A DNA stretch of 64,000 nucleotides from Amaurobius ferox (taxonomy: Eukaryota; Arthropoda; Arachnida; Araneae; Amaurobiidae). The notes below the pieces were generated by a model. The model was not told where the DNA came from. It was given only the letters and a program-made list of their open reading frames with translations, and did no database searches. Numbering within the stretch: the first letter of the stretch is position 1; every line of letters begins with the position of its first letter. The translations under genes were made by a program, and so were the position numbers. This document shows, one piece after another, positions 12,067 to 23,520 of the stretch. Location: assembly GCA_951213105.1 (NCBI GenBank), contig OX578134.1, positions 135,218,793-135,282,792 on the forward strand, read 5' to 3'.

Positions 12067-13404
12067 TACCTTTATCATTATGAAATGTCATTTACTTCAA
12101 TAGATTATACTTTTTACAGATAATTTGATGATCTGATTTGCTTAGTACATACAGAAAATTATCTCATAGATATAGATTACTATCCAGACAATTTGGAATT
12201 AATACCTAATGAAGCTACTATTAATAAAAATGTTAATTTTTTGGATTTAAATCTTTTTATTGATCCTTCTAATAGAATTGTTACAAATTTATATGATAAA
12301 AAAGACTTTTATAATTTTAATATTAATAAAATCTTACCTTTTAATTCCTGTAACTCGATTCAATTGTTTAGAAATATTATACTCAATCAGCTTTTTAGAA
12401 TTTATAGATTATCTGATAAAAAATTTCATGCTATGCATATCAATAATCTCAAAATTACTAGTAATTTATATAAATATCCCACTTATTTAGTAAACAGTAT
12501 TGTTAAAAAATTTAAAATAGCTGGATTTTTATAATTCTTTCCATAGTATCATATAATTCTATTCATAGTATCTTATATTAGCCAGTCATCTCCATTTTTT
12601 TTTAATTTTTTTTTTTTTTTCCATTCACTTCCCACTTCAGCATTACCTTTATTTGCCCCTCTTTTTAGTAGCTCTTTTTGTATATTAATACTTTTTCTTT
12701 ACATTTCGCTTCACAGTTTTTCAATTCTTATGAATGGCAACAGTAAATGGTTTTTTATTTTTTCTTTACGAATGGCAACACTGGTCTCTTCTATCAGTGT
12801 TCCCTCGATCCCTGTAATGAATCGTCTGTACACATGCTGTGCTTTTTCCAGGTATTCATTTTTTCTTTTTTATTCCATCTTTATGTATGTCGTCCAAGTA
12901 GAAATAGTTCATAGATTTAATCTATCTATTTCTTCAGAAACATACATTTTTGAGTTTGCTTCTACAAAAAACTTGGACATGATTAGATTTTTGTAGAGGT
13001 TAACAATTCATGATTTAGGCTTAGAGCCTCGTCCACGTGTAAGGCGTTTGTGCTTGATTTCGTTTGTTATACTTATTTCGATTCCATACCTTTGTATTAT
13101 ATTTTTCATTGACTTGTTGATTCGATATTAATTTTTTTATTTTTTCCATATGCTTGAGGATTAATTGATTTTTACATTTGTTTTGTACGCCAGTTAGATA
13201 GTTGAATTTAGTTTAAGTTTTTCTTTTTTTGTTTCCATACCTTTTAATTTGGTTGATTTTCTGTAACTTGATAGCTAGTGTTTTGTATTTTTAATCCATT
13301 TGATTGATGATTTGCTGTATTATATTTTATTCTGTGGGTGTTTTTAAAAAGTTAGGTTTATCGTGTTACATCTTCTTACTTTTCGTTCATTGGATTTTCA
13401 AACT
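12064..13404 (+). mobile_element. 5'-truncated Naiad copy forming the left pseudo-LTR
   Basis: From ttatacctttatcatta onward this segment repeats 16545-17893 almost base for base, covering the end of the reverse transcriptase frame and the whole 3' UTR. It stops being shared at about 13400 (cttctattatta). A truncated copy placed head-to-tail in front of a fuller copy is the pseudo-LTR layout typical of Penelope-like elements. Near-identity of the two copies says the insertion is recent. Confidence 0.88.
12110..12537 (+). pseudogene. Naiad reverse transcriptase C-terminal fragment, stop in the YVDD motif
   Basis: This is the last part of the RT frame. Where the intact copy reads aga tat gtt gat gat (R-Y-V-D-D), this one reads aga taa ttt gat gat, so the catalytic motif carries a stop and loses its tyrosine and valine. 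After that the frame is open to 12537, and the last 112 residues equal those of the intact copy. It cannot make a working RT; it probably serves only as repeat sequence. Confidence 0.85.
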
Positions 13405-14488
13405 TCTATTATTATTGAAATCATTTTATTTATGAGCTGCATTTGCGCAATAAATTAAATGTATTTTGCATTTTCATTCCATTTACTTAATAACTTTAAA
13501 TTCTTTATTTAATAATTTCTGCATAGTATCTTTCATAATTTTGTAAGCTATAGTATCTAAAAAAAATTTATTTGCAATCTATTCAAATTTATGCTGCATT
13601 TGCGCTAAATTTAGTAATAGAATTAGTTATTTCTATATTTGTTTTTCTATTTTTGAATTTACTTTCGTCCAATGTTATTAGAGGAATCTTGTTGCACGTA
13701 TTCTCCTAATTTTTTATCGGTTTTTTACTGCCTATGTTATTGCATTTGTTATATTTTTAGTATATTACTTGTATTGTAATTTGTCCAATTCCATACTGCT
13801 TATATTTTAGTTAATTTCTTTTATATCATTAGCATTATGCTTTTATTCTTATAATATATTTTTTTATATTTTATTTGCAACTTTTTGTTTTAAATCTAGT
13901 GCTGCCATCTATAGTTTATTATTCTTACTTTTAATATTGTTATTGTATTTTTGGAGGGTTGGTAATCTTGTATTGACGTTTATTGCTTTATTTTGGCTCA
14001 TTCAACTGTACTTTTTAGTACAATCTACTATTAATTATTTTCTTATTACGTATTCGGACAGGATTTTAAGTGAATCCACTTTATACACTTATCGCATTAT
14101 TTAATACTTAAGTGTTTTTTACCTTATCTATATTTAATCTAGTTTAGAACTAATGTAACTATAACATTATGTTTTGGCATATCTTGTAATTTCCTACTGA
14201 TTTTCATTAGGATTAGGTTTTACATGGACTTAATTGTTTTTACTTATATAAAAGTAATTGTTTTTACTTATATACATGCAATTATTTTATTACTTTTATT
14301 ATTATATCTATGTTATATTGTAATACTCATCAAATTACTTATACTATTATGAATTACACATATTATTTGATTTAGTGACTGGCAAATATATTTATACTTA
14401 TTATTCTATAATTTGATAGATATTGCCCGGTATTTACAATTTAAGTTGGGAATTGTTTAGACCGATATCCCATTACCAACTTTGTGCC
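13405..14488 (+). other. presumed 5' UTR / leader of the Naiad element
   Basis: No long open frame. It starts with attgaaatcattttattt and the gcgcaataaattaaatg phrase also found at the outer end of the copy at 57896-58625. That phrase contains AATAAA, so the first bases may belong to the 3' end of the truncated upstream copy rather than to the leader. I saw no hammerhead-type core, in line with what is reported for Naiads. Confidence 0.5.
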
Positions 14489-17017
14489 ATGGATAATTTT
14501 GAATATAGTGATTACCCTACTAAAAATTATAATTTCAATAAATGTAAGAATAAAAAATGCAAAACCTGCCCATATGCTTCTCATACTCAAATTACAAACC
14601 ATGAAAGTCTTCTGCCTTTCTGCAAAATTTTTAAATGCATCTACCGTTTATCTTGTAACATATGCAATCTATCATATATAGGACAAACTAGTAATCCCAT
14701 TCATCTACGTATGAATGTACACAGAGATCATGTCAAAAAATATATTCTAAATAATAATTTTCTTCCTACTTCCAATAAAATTGAATATAAACACTTTGCC
14801 AAACATGGTTTTGAAAATATTACTATACATATTTTAGATATAAAAACAAAATCAGCAGATAGGATTTATTTTGAAAACTACTATATTAAATCACATTGTA
14901 CTCTTTTTCCATATGGATTAAATCAAATGTATCTAAATGGTAATGTTGTAAAAAATAATTTTGTAGATAATAAATATTCTATTTTTAATCACCTTTTTTT
15001 GAAACCCCATTTAAATGATAGTGAATCAATCAAACTCAAAAGATTTAAACGAGGAAAGGGACATTCCAATCTTAATGATCATAAATCTGAGATTATAACT
15101 CTACATAATCAATTTAATAGAACTTTTCAATGGAAATTCATTAGATCCTGGGTTTTTGCAGTAAAGAAAAAACATTTAAATAAGGTTTATGCCATTTTTT
15201 TAAAATTAAATCTTGCTAATGAACATTTTAATCATATTTTCTTTGATTTGCTTATTACAAGATCACAGTTTTTAAATTTAAAACTAAATCAGTTTCATTA
15301 TAATAATACAACTACTAATTCTTATTGTGTTATCTCTTTCAAACATCCTATATATAATTCTATAAATTTTGGACATCTGTTTAACAAGTTTAAACATTTA
15401 TTGCCTATTGGTGATTTATTTGTTTCAAAGACATTCAAATACAATAAGCCTATTGGTAGGTCTATATTTAATTATAATGAAGTTTCACAATCGCTCTCTA
15501 TTGATCATTCTTCTCAGTCAATTGTAGATAGTGAATGTATTTGTAAATTAAATAAATTTGCTAAATTTCTAAATCCTGACTTGGGGCACATAGTTACAGG
15601 AGATTTAGACCTTGTTAGTGACAATGTGTTAAGAACCATTATGTCATTTGGCACTAAATTTAGGATACCTTCTTGTAATAATTCTTTTAAAGTCTTAAAA
15701 TCAATTAATCTTGATCTTGATAAATATATATATAAATTAGCTTGTAAATACGCTCTGCCATTAGAGGCATTTAATATGTGGAAATTTACTATATTAGAAT
15801 CAATTAAAAATGCTATTAGAGATATTAAATTGTCTAGATCTTTATATAATATTGATAATATTAAACATTTCATTAATGATTTACAAAGATCCTTTGTTAT
15901 CACCTATGTTGATAAAGCCTCTAATAATTATGCTATTATCTGTAAAAAATTTTATATTCAATTTCTGTTAGATTATTTAAAAAATAATAGTCTTTTTAAA
16001 CCTGATTTACATTCCATCAATAGTATTAAATTGAAAATTATCAATATGTATAATGATTTAAATATTAAATATAAATATCTTAAATTTCCTTATATAGTGC
16101 TTATTCCAAAATTTCATAAAAATCCTATTAAATTTAGAACAGTTACTAGTGGCCATAATACTTACTCTACTACTGCGAGTAAATTATTACTAAATTCTTT
16201 AAATCTAATAAATAATAGTTTAAGCCAGACTAGCAATAACTACCATATTCTAAATAATAGTAAAGAATTAAAGAATAAATTAACATCTCTTAGAAAAATA
16301 ATAGGATTTCAAACTTTTGATTTTAAAGATCTTTTTAATAATATTAAGATATCTGATCTATATGATGTAATTTTAGCTCTATATAATGCTTATATTACAC
16401 CTCTTTCAAAACAAATTAAATTTAAAAATTTTCCTAAACTTCTTCACTTTGTTATTTTCAATAATTATATTTTTCAAGGAAATAAATTATACTTACAAGT
16501 CTCAGGAGTTCCACAGGGTGGCTGTAGTAGCAGTATGCTAGCTAATTTATACCTTTATCATTATGAAATGTCATTTACTTCAATAGATTATACTTTTTAC
16601 AGATATGTTGATGATCTGATTTGCTTAGTACATACAGAAAATTATCTCATAGATATAGATTACTATCCAGACAATTTGGAATTAATACCTAATGAAGCTA
16701 CTATTAATAAAAATGTTAATTTTTTGGATTTAAATCTTTTTATTGATCCTTCTAATAGAATTGTTACAAATTTATATGATAAAAAAGACTTTTATAATTT
16801 TAATATTAATAAAATCTTACCTTTTAATTCCTGTAACTCGATTCAATTGTTTAGAAATATTATACTCAATCAGCTTTTTAGAATTTATAGATTATCTGAT
16901 AAAAAATTTCATGCTATGCATATCAATAATCTCAAAATTACTAGTAATTTATATAAATATCCCACTTATTTAGTAAACAGTATTGTTAAAAAATTTAAAA
17001 TAGCTGGATTTTTATAA
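14489..17017 (+). CDS. Naiad Penelope-like protein: N-terminal GIY-YIG endonuclease plus reverse transcriptase
   Basis: The frame is open from a stop at 14417, but the first ATG is at 14489, giving 842 residues. Order (residues from that Met): a Cys-rich stretch (CKNKKCKTC) near 20; GIY-YIG endonuclease about 50-145 with IYRLSCNICNLSYIGQT, a following conserved Arg (LRMNVHRDH) and a Glu in DRIYFENYY; basic region KRFKRGKGH; CxC linker motif ECICK near 350, followed by GHIVTGDL; RT fingers with FPYIVLIPKFHKNP; motif A TFDFKDLFNN near 610; motif B GVPQGGCSSSMLANLYL near 673; motif C RYVDDLI near 705; NVNFLDLNL beyond. All key residues are present and no stop interrupts the frame, so it may be active. 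It would nick DNA at the target and copy its RNA there. Base composition is very AT-rich. Function is inferred from motifs only. Confidence 0.9.
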   Translation: MDNFEYSDYPTKNYNFNKCKNKKCKTCPYASHTQITNHESLLPFCKIFKCIYRLSCNICNLSYIGQTSNPIHLRMNVHRDHVKKYILNNNFLPTSNKIEYKHFAKHGFENITIHILDIKTKSADRIYFENYYIKSHCTLFPYGLNQMYLNGNVVKNNFVDNKYSIFNHLFLKPHLNDSESIKLKRFKRGKGHSNLNDHKSEIITLHNQFNRTFQWKFIRSWVFAVKKKHLNKVYAIFLKLNLANEHFNHIFFDLLITRSQFLNLKLNQFHYNNTTTNSYCVISFKHPIYNSINFGHLFNKFKHLLPIGDLFVSKTFKYNKPIGRSIFNYNEVSQSLSIDHSSQSIVDSECICKLNKFAKFLNPDLGHIVTGDLDLVSDNVLRTIMSFGTKFRIPSCNNSFKVLKSINLDLDKYIYKLACKYALPLEAFNMWKFTILESIKNAIRDIKLSRSLYNIDNIKHFINDLQRSFVITYVDKASNNYAIICKKFYIQFLLDYLKNNSLFKPDLHSINSIKLKIINMYNDLNIKYKYLKFPYIVLIPKFHKNPIKFRTVTSGHNTYSTTASKLLLNSLNLINNSLSQTSNNYHILNNSKELKNKLTSLRKIIGFQTFDFKDLFNNIKISDLYDVILALYNAYITPLSKQIKFKNFPKLLHFVIFNNYIFQGNKLYLQVSGVPQGGCSSSMLANLYLYHYEMSFTSIDYTFYRYVDDLICLVHTENYLIDIDYYPDNLELIPNEATINKNVNFLDLNLFIDPSNRIVTNLYDKKDFYNFNINKILPFNSCNSIQLFRNIILNQLFRIYRLSDKKFHAMHINNLKITSNLYKYPTYLVNSIVKKFKIAGFL

Positions 17018-17893
17018 TTCTTTCCATAGTATCATATAATTCTATTCATAGTATCTTATATTAGCCAGTCATCTCCATTTTTTTTTTTTATTTTTTTTTT
17101 TTTCCATTCACTTCCCACTTCAGCATTACCTTTATTTGCCCCTCTTTTTAGTAGCTCTTTTTGTATATTAATACTTTTTCTTTACATTTCGCTTCACAGT
17201 TTTTCAATTCTTATGAATGGCAACAGTAAATGGTTTTTTATTTTTTCTTTACGAATGGCAACACTGGTCTCTTCTATCAGTGTTCCCTCGATCCCTGTAA
17301 TGAATCGTCTGTACACATGCTGTGCTTTTTCCAGGTATTCATTTTTTCTTTTTTATTCCATCTTTATGTATGTCGTCCAAGTAGAAATAGTTCATAGATT
17401 TAATCTATCTATTTCTTCAGAAACATACATTTTTGAGTTTGCTTCTACAAAAAACTTGGACATGATTAGATTTTTGTAGAGGTTAACAATTCATGATTTA
17501 GGCTTAGAGCCTCGTCCACGTGTAAGGCGTTTGTGCTTGATTTCGTTTGTTATACTTATTTCGATTCCATACCTTTGTATTATATTTTTCATTGACTTGT
17601 TGATTCGATATTAATTTTTTTATTTTTTCCATATGCTTGAGGATTAATTGATTTTTACATTTGTTTTGTACGCCAGTTAGATAGTTGAATTTAGTTTAAG
17701 TTTTTCTTTTTTTGTTTCCATACCTTTTAATTTGGTTGATTTTCTGTAACTTGATAGCTAGTGTTTTGTATTTTTAATCCATTTGATTGATGATTTGCTG
17801 TATTATATTTTATTCTGTGGGTGTTTTTAAAAAGTTAGGTTTATCGTGTTACATCTTCTTACTTTTCGTTCATTGGATTTTCAAACTTCTATT
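16545..17893 (+). repeat. right pseudo-LTR (3' end of the intact Naiad copy)
   Basis: Direct repeat of 12064-13404. It includes the last about 160 codons and the 3' UTR. The only visible differences are the YVDD site and the length of a T-run (12596-12621 versus 17078-17103). An 88-codon open frame in each UTR copy (12730 and 17213) is best read as UTR sequence. Confidence 0.88.
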
Positions 17894-17921
17894 ATTATAT
17901 ATATATATATATATACACACT

Positions 17922-17965
<44 letters not shown>

Positions 17966-17970
17966 TATAT
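17893..17970. repeat. AT/AC microsatellite at the right Naiad edge
   Basis: TA runs around a CACACTCACACACA core. It directly follows the element, mirroring the left flank. Confidence 0.88.
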
Positions 17971-18599
17971 GAAACGTTACTTTATAATAAATAAATAAAT
18001 TAGTTAATTAATTAGGTATTATTCTTTAAAGGGAAATTTATTTCGCCTTGGCTATTTTTTCAATCAATTGACGAGTTTTTCAGACACATTTGTCTATTTT
18101 TAGACATTTTTAGATAATATCTGGAAACACTAGTGCCAGTGTTTTGGTACTGTTCGTTGTCTGCCAAGTTATTTTATAATGCTTCTTGTATACGATCCGG
18201 TATGTGTTTTATTAGAAACATCATTTTCAAGATGGAATAATAATAAAAAATACTTTTGAAATAGTAAAAAGTCCACGCCTTTATTAAATGCAAATAAAGC
18301 AAAAATCAAGGACAAAGTGCACAATCGAAATTTTAAAAAGTCGTAGTATTCTTAGTTCGAATGGCTGTGTGGCAGTTATTATTTAAATAAACTTTTCTGT
18401 ATGTCCCACAACAAGGTATTATAATAATACCTCGATGGTGCCCTGTTCGGAAGAAGAATACCTTCTTTCATTATTGCACGATGGACATAAAAAACTTTAT
18501 GGGATTATTTATTTACTGTAATTATGAAACATTAAACTTCCGATCAAACGTCAGTTACACAGAGTGATGATTACTTAAATAAATTTAACGACTTTGAAT
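17971..18599. other. no gene seen
   Basis: AT-rich. It may include the left end of the hAT relic that follows (ccagtgttttggtactgttc near 18137), but I could not pair it with a right end. Confidence 0.4.
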
Positions 18600-19440
18600 T
18601 TTCGCTTTTGGTTGTTGTTTTTGACGATATTTCTGGACGTACGGATATACTCTTCAATGTGCTACAAAAGAAATTATTTGATATAAATTTTTGCATTTCA
18701 CAAATTAGAAATAAGCAAACTGTTTTAAACTACAAAGGAAACGAAGAAATTACATTCACAAAAATTTCCGATTCAGCTGCTTCGAAAGCAACAATTCCAA
18801 CTAAACACTGTGAGGGGCAAAAAAAAAAAAAAAAGTATTATACGAGATCAAACCTTTAAAAATTATAAAATTTTGTTTTATGAAATCTTGGATACTCTTT
18901 CACTACAAATTACCACACGTTTTGAAGACATGGAAAAGCTGCATTTTGTTATACTAATGCGGATACTTAAAAATTTGTAGAGTATTCGGATGAATTTCCT
19001 TCAGAAACCTTAAGTAATTTAAAGGTGTTCTACCTTAATATATTTAGACTCCCAAGATTGAAATATGAATTGCTACTTATTTATGGGCGTGAACTGTACA
19101 AAGATATGGAATTACAAATTTTTGTGGAAATGTTAACTGTGAAACATCGTTAAAGAAGCTTATAAACTGTTTTGTTTAATAGCGACTTTTCCATCCACTA
19201 ATGTTTTTGTAGAACGAAGTTTCTCTTGTTTAAAAATTATCGAAACCTACCCGAATAATATAGAATAGACTTACAAATTTTTCAAAAATTTCAATTGAAA
19301 AAGAATTGCTGAACGAGTTAACAAATTTACAACCATTTTCTGATGACATCATTGATAAATTCGCAAATTTGAAGGATAGAAAAATTGACCTTATATTTAA
19401 GAAATTACTAACTAAGTATTTACTAAACATATTTTTATTT
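18600..19440 (+). pseudogene. hAT transposase relic (ZMYM1-like)
   Basis: Pieces of one protein lie in several frames. First 18608-18850 encodes GRTDILFNVLQKKLFDIN, a phrase typical of hAT-derived ZMYM1-like proteins. Then about 18985-19135 encodes YSDEFPSETLSNLKVF and LPRLKYELLLIYGREL. At about 19170-19250 comes ATFPSTNVFVERSFSCLK, the signature of the hAT C-terminal dimerisation domain, and last ELTNLQPFSDDIIDKFANL. Frames change between the pieces and there are in-frame stops, so it is dead. The N-terminal zinc finger and most of the catalytic core were not found. Confidence 0.8.
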
Positions 19441-19990
19441 TAGCTCCTCCATATATTATCTGTTTGTAAAACATGTAAAAATATGTTATGAATATGTTAA
19501 ACACAGTAGTTTGCTTATTCACAAGGAAAAAACAATTTTACAGGCAACCATCGCTATTATGTGAAGGAAAGAGTTGCCCGAACTTGGCGACATTTTCGTT
19601 GCAATGGCTCCAGATTTGAGGAAAAATCGTGAACTTGACGACTTTTGGGGAGTTTTCAAAGACACTGGAATTTCCTTATTATCTTAATTCAATAATGATA
19701 ATTTTGAACTTTCCATTTTTATACAGATTTCTATAGAGTATATAAGGAAGTCATCATTCAGTATGACAGAGTTGACGCAATCCCACTCAAATTGAAGACT
19801 GAGATACGCTAGTGTTTTGAAAACAGCTTTTGCCATTTTATGATTTAGTTGAGTATTTAACTGCTGCTTTTTTATACCCGACAGTTGTTTTATAAGATAG
19901 CTACAGTGTTCTTGAACGTGTATTGCTCCTGTTCAGACTTAATGGTGCTTTTAATTAAGAGCATTAAGTTATCCAGAAATTCGGACCCAT
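19441..19990. other. no gene seen
   Basis: AT-rich spacer between the hAT relic and the next H dimer. No motif recognised. Confidence 0.45.
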
Positions 19991-20769
19991 TTTCACTTTC
20001 CCTGCAAGACATGGTAATGTATAGGGAAAGTATTGGAATCATGCCGAAAATCGCAACTCGGAGTTTTCAACGGATCTACACGTTTCCAGACTTCTAGAAA
20101 ACGAAAAAACTATTTTTAGCGTGACGTCTGTATGTGTGTGTTTCTGTCTGTGTGTGCAATGTATCTATCCACTCTAATTCAAAAACTAATGAACCGAATT
20201 TCATAAAATTTGGTAGGTAAGTCACTTGTGTGTGACCCTGGTCCTGATTAGTTTTTAGTACGATACGGGATAAAAGAACCTACATTTTTTTTGCGAAATG
20301 GCCCTAAAACATTGCCTGTATCCCCACTAGCTGAAAAACTAATGGACCGAATTTCACAAAATTCGGTAGATAAGTCACTTGTGAGTCACCCTGGTGCTGA
20401 TTAGATTTTGGTACAATTCGGAAAAAAATTACCTGCCTTTTTTTTTTTGCAAAATAGCCCGCAAAAATCGTCAGAACCTAAAATAAAAAACTACGTATAC
20501 TCAAATATATCCATTAAATGCTAGTTTTATACGTAATTTTTAACGTAGAAAAGAATAAGGCCAATCCCATTACACTAAGACTAGCCGTTCTCGAGATATT
20601 TCAGTTTTTTCGTATTTTCTCTATGCTACCTTTGAAAATAATTCCAGTTACCAAATGAGAACGAAAATTGAATTAAAAGTGAATTAAATTAAATAGATAG
20701 ATAATTGAAATAGATAGAACGTGAATATAAGTCTGCAGGGAAGTCATATGCTGCAAACATCAGATTTTT
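19991..20769 (+). mobile_element. element H copy 5, first half of a second dimer
   Basis: Starts ttttcactttccctgcaaga, ends aagtctgcagggaagtcat and the hairpin region, then TCAGATTTTT running straight into copy 6. More diverged than copies 3 and 4; the 3' hairpin is damaged (atatgctgcaaacat). Confidence 0.85.
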
Positions 20770-21210
20770 CCTTTCCCTGCAATACATGGTAATATATAGG
20801 GAAAGTATTGGAATCATGCCGAAATTCGCAACTCGAGTTTTCGACTGATCGACAGGTTTTGGGACCTCTAGAATACGAAAAAACTATTTTTAGTTTGACG
20901 TCTGTGCAATGTATGTATGCACTATAACTCAAAAACTAATGGACCAAATTTCATAAAATTGGTAGGTAAGTCACTTGTGGGTGATATTTTAGTTTTTCCG
21001 CATTTTCGCTACGTCACCTTTGAAAATAAGCCCAGTTCCAAATGAGAATGAAAATTGAATTAAAAGTGCAAATTCAGTGTAATTTTAAGTAATTATGGGC
21101 GTTATTTTGTGCAATTAAACTCAATATAATGAATTATTGAGGAAATAAAGAGAACGTGAATATGGGTCTGCAGGAAAAGTCATGTGCTGCCCACATCAGA
21201 TTTTTTTTTT
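20766..21210 (+). mobile_element. element H copy 6, internally deleted
   Basis: Both ends are present (ctttccctgcaatacatgg at the left; aagtcatgtgctgccc and catcagattttt at the right), but about 340 bp of the middle are missing between 'cacttgtgggtgat' (about 20975) and 'attttagtttttccgc'. It directly follows copy 5. Confidence 0.83.
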
Positions 21211-22189
21211 ATCTCGAGAACACACCCACGAGTTTAGGAGGATATGTAGTAACAATGTTACTTTATTAGTTATGGGGGAGTGCCACTGAATCTGCCCCAC
21301 CCATTCCTGAAGTCACCACTAGTGTGTGTGTGTACGTGTACCATATATATATATAATTTTAATAAAAACTTCCACAAGTAAACATGAATAGAAAACATGA
21401 ATAGATACCCAAGTATTATCAGCTACTACAGATATTTATAATATATTAACAGTCAGAATTATTTCAAGTAATTTATCTATATAAAGGGACAAAGCACAGA
21501 GTCTATCAGTTAAATGTCAAAATAATCAATAAAAATAAATGCATTAGCTTAAATGACAAATAATTCAAAAGCATATCATTATTTTAAAAAGCATTTAAAA
21601 AAAAATATTAAAAAATAAAAACAGTACAAAAGGCAAGAAAGGAAAATTTACCGAGGAGAATGAGGTAAAAGGGGGTTGAGTAAAATAAAAATCAAGAGGA
21701 ATTTTTAATTAAACAGACAAATTATGCTTAGAAACTAAGGCAATACAAGAAAAAGTAAAGTATATAGTAATATAAATATAAAAAAAAAATAATGTTAAGT
21801 ATTTGATAATATTCATTAAAACACTGAAATAATGAATAGTGCATAGTATTTAAGCTAAAAAGAATAAGTAATGCACATGGCTAAAATTGGAGGTTAATTT
21901 AAAAATGAATTCTTCACAGGCATTCATACTAAATTAACCTGAAATTATTACCAGTTTCTGAATATGTTGATAGTAAATCACTATAAATGTCATTTGCTTT
22001 GCTAACAGGTAGAATGGAAAATACAGAATTGAATGCAGCTGTTTCTCCCACTTTTCACTCAGTTTTTAAAAAGGGGCTAGGACGTTGTTGGGATAAAAAC
22101 ATTGCTTGTTAACCCTAAGCTTATGGCCTTATGCTGTAGAAGAAAAATAAGGGGAAATAACATTTGCTTGTATTGATACATGTAAAGAT
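21211..22189. other. AT-rich stretch, no gene seen
   Basis: A short GT and TA microsatellite occurs at 21320-21355. Nothing else is recognisable. Confidence 0.5.
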
Positions 22190-22379
22190 TTTCATAAATA
22201 AATGAAACCAAAAACTTTTATAACTGAAATTTGTAAAAATTTCATTAAATTTGATTCCTGAAAATCCACAAAATAGAATTCCGCTAAGGTTAAATTTTTC
22301 TCTACTTCTCTTATGAAAATTCCATGGGTTCTAAAGGTTTTTCTGTTGGTTCCGTGCATTTTACTATAATGCAATTTTT

Positions 22380-23520
22380 TCAATTTTATGACTTGCGAGT
22401 TATTACTGCACTTTGACTTAAAGGTCTCAGTAACACTGAAGGTCAATGATGTCTATGTGTACGTTTCCTGGAGTCTCCATCGCATTCATAGAGGAGTTGG
22501 TTACTGCATTCAGAGACAATTATTGAGCTCAGAAATCTTTGTTGTATTTAGGTCTGTAGTTAATATATTGCAGTTACATATTGATAAGCATATTCTGCAC
22601 ACTGCAATTTCAACATTCTCTGGAAATTTGTTACATTCTGGTTTTGATGTTGGCACTTCCAATGTAGTTCCAATTTCTTCTTCAAGGCAGTTGATCACTT
22701 GACTGAAGTTTCAAATTTTACAAATTCAAATGAGACAAAATGTCCACAAGGAAGATAAAGTTGGCCAACTACTTTGGATCATCGAACTCTGGTACTCACT
22801 TGTTTAATAAAGTTGCTGCTTATCAACATCCCATTCTGACTGTAGAAAATTTTACAACTCTCCATGATTTAAACCCCTTGCTCGGGAGAAATTCACAATG
22901 TCTGTGATAACTTCTATAACATATCAAAACAGAGAGATTTGTCACAAAAATTTATCTGTTAAATGATGCAAAGCCATTTCTCTTACCTTTTAGAGTATTA
23001 ATTCTTTTTGAGGTTCATTTCATAGGACATAACACCACACCAACAGATCTTTAGAAACTTTAAGTTCATTGTCGATTCTAAGAATGACAATAGCCAACTG
23101 ATTTGTATTAGTGACATCCATGCTTTTATTCAATGCCATCAAGTAAAATTTGCAAATTAGCAACTTTGTTTTCCTACTTTTCTTCAACATTCAATATCAG
23201 TTTTTCTATTCTCTTAGTAACCATCAATCGAAACAACTTAGCCTTTTAAAGGTATCAGCTTAGTTTGAGCACACAACTTCAGCTGTTGCTACAAGGCACT
23301 ACTTCACAAATTCATCCAAAAATGACCTAATATTTTAGCAATCTTTTGAGCAATGATAAAACTGGCTTTGACATAACTCTTTGCATTCTTTGATGCTATT
23401 AAAAAATTAATAACTTAATTGCTGTGACTAACGATTTATTTAATACGTTCAGATTGTCTGTACATAACTGACCCTGGAGATTAGTAAACAATTGCATTTT
23501 TTATATCAAAATAGTCTTAT
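22380..23520 (-). pseudogene. hAT transposase relic (GTF2IRD2-like)
   Basis: Reading the minus strand from about 23130 downwards gives DVTNTNQLAIVILRIDNEL, then LLVWCYVL; from about 22930, VITDIVNFSRARGLNHGEL; from about 22800, EFDDPK, stop, LANFIFLVDILSHLNL and LKLQSSDQL. These match, in order, the core phrases of hAT-derived GTF2IRD2-like proteins (DVTDTAQL, VNFIRARGLNHRQF, LADLAFLVDITEHLN, LQGKDQL). Several stops and frame changes break it. The dimerisation domain was not found; 22192-22446 and 22510-22698 probably contain poorly conserved later parts. It differs from the relics at 18600 and 30994, so it is another hAT lineage. Confidence 0.78.

Larger units (their letters stand above)
13405..17893 (+). 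mobile_element. Naiad-type Penelope-like retroelement, apparently full length
   Basis: This unit consists of a 5' region of about 1.1 kb (13405-14488), one large frame (14489-17017) and a 3' UTR of about 880 bp ending in an AT/AC microsatellite. The domain order (N-terminal GIY-YIG endonuclease, CxC linker, C-terminal RT) is that described for the Naiad/Chlamys group of Penelope-like elements, not the classic Penelope order with a C-terminal endonuclease. The 3' end at 17893 breaks off at cttctattatta, while related copies (13400-13470 and 58545-58620) go on through gctgcatttgcgcaataaatt, so the right-hand copy may have lost its last 60 or so bases at the microsatellite. Confidence 0.85.

Noticed and set aside
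12730..12996. 88-codon open frame, identical at 17213-17479
   Set aside because: It lies in the duplicated Naiad 3' UTR; the corresponding UTR at 57980-58260 does not keep this frame, so conservation is due to recent copying only.
12064..13404. Hammerhead ribozyme in the pseudo-LTR
   Set aside because: I looked for the CTGATGA and GAAA core in suitable order and did not find it; Naiads are reported to lack it.
15514..15903. 129-codon minus frame
   Set aside because: Antisense to the intact Naiad reverse transcriptase.
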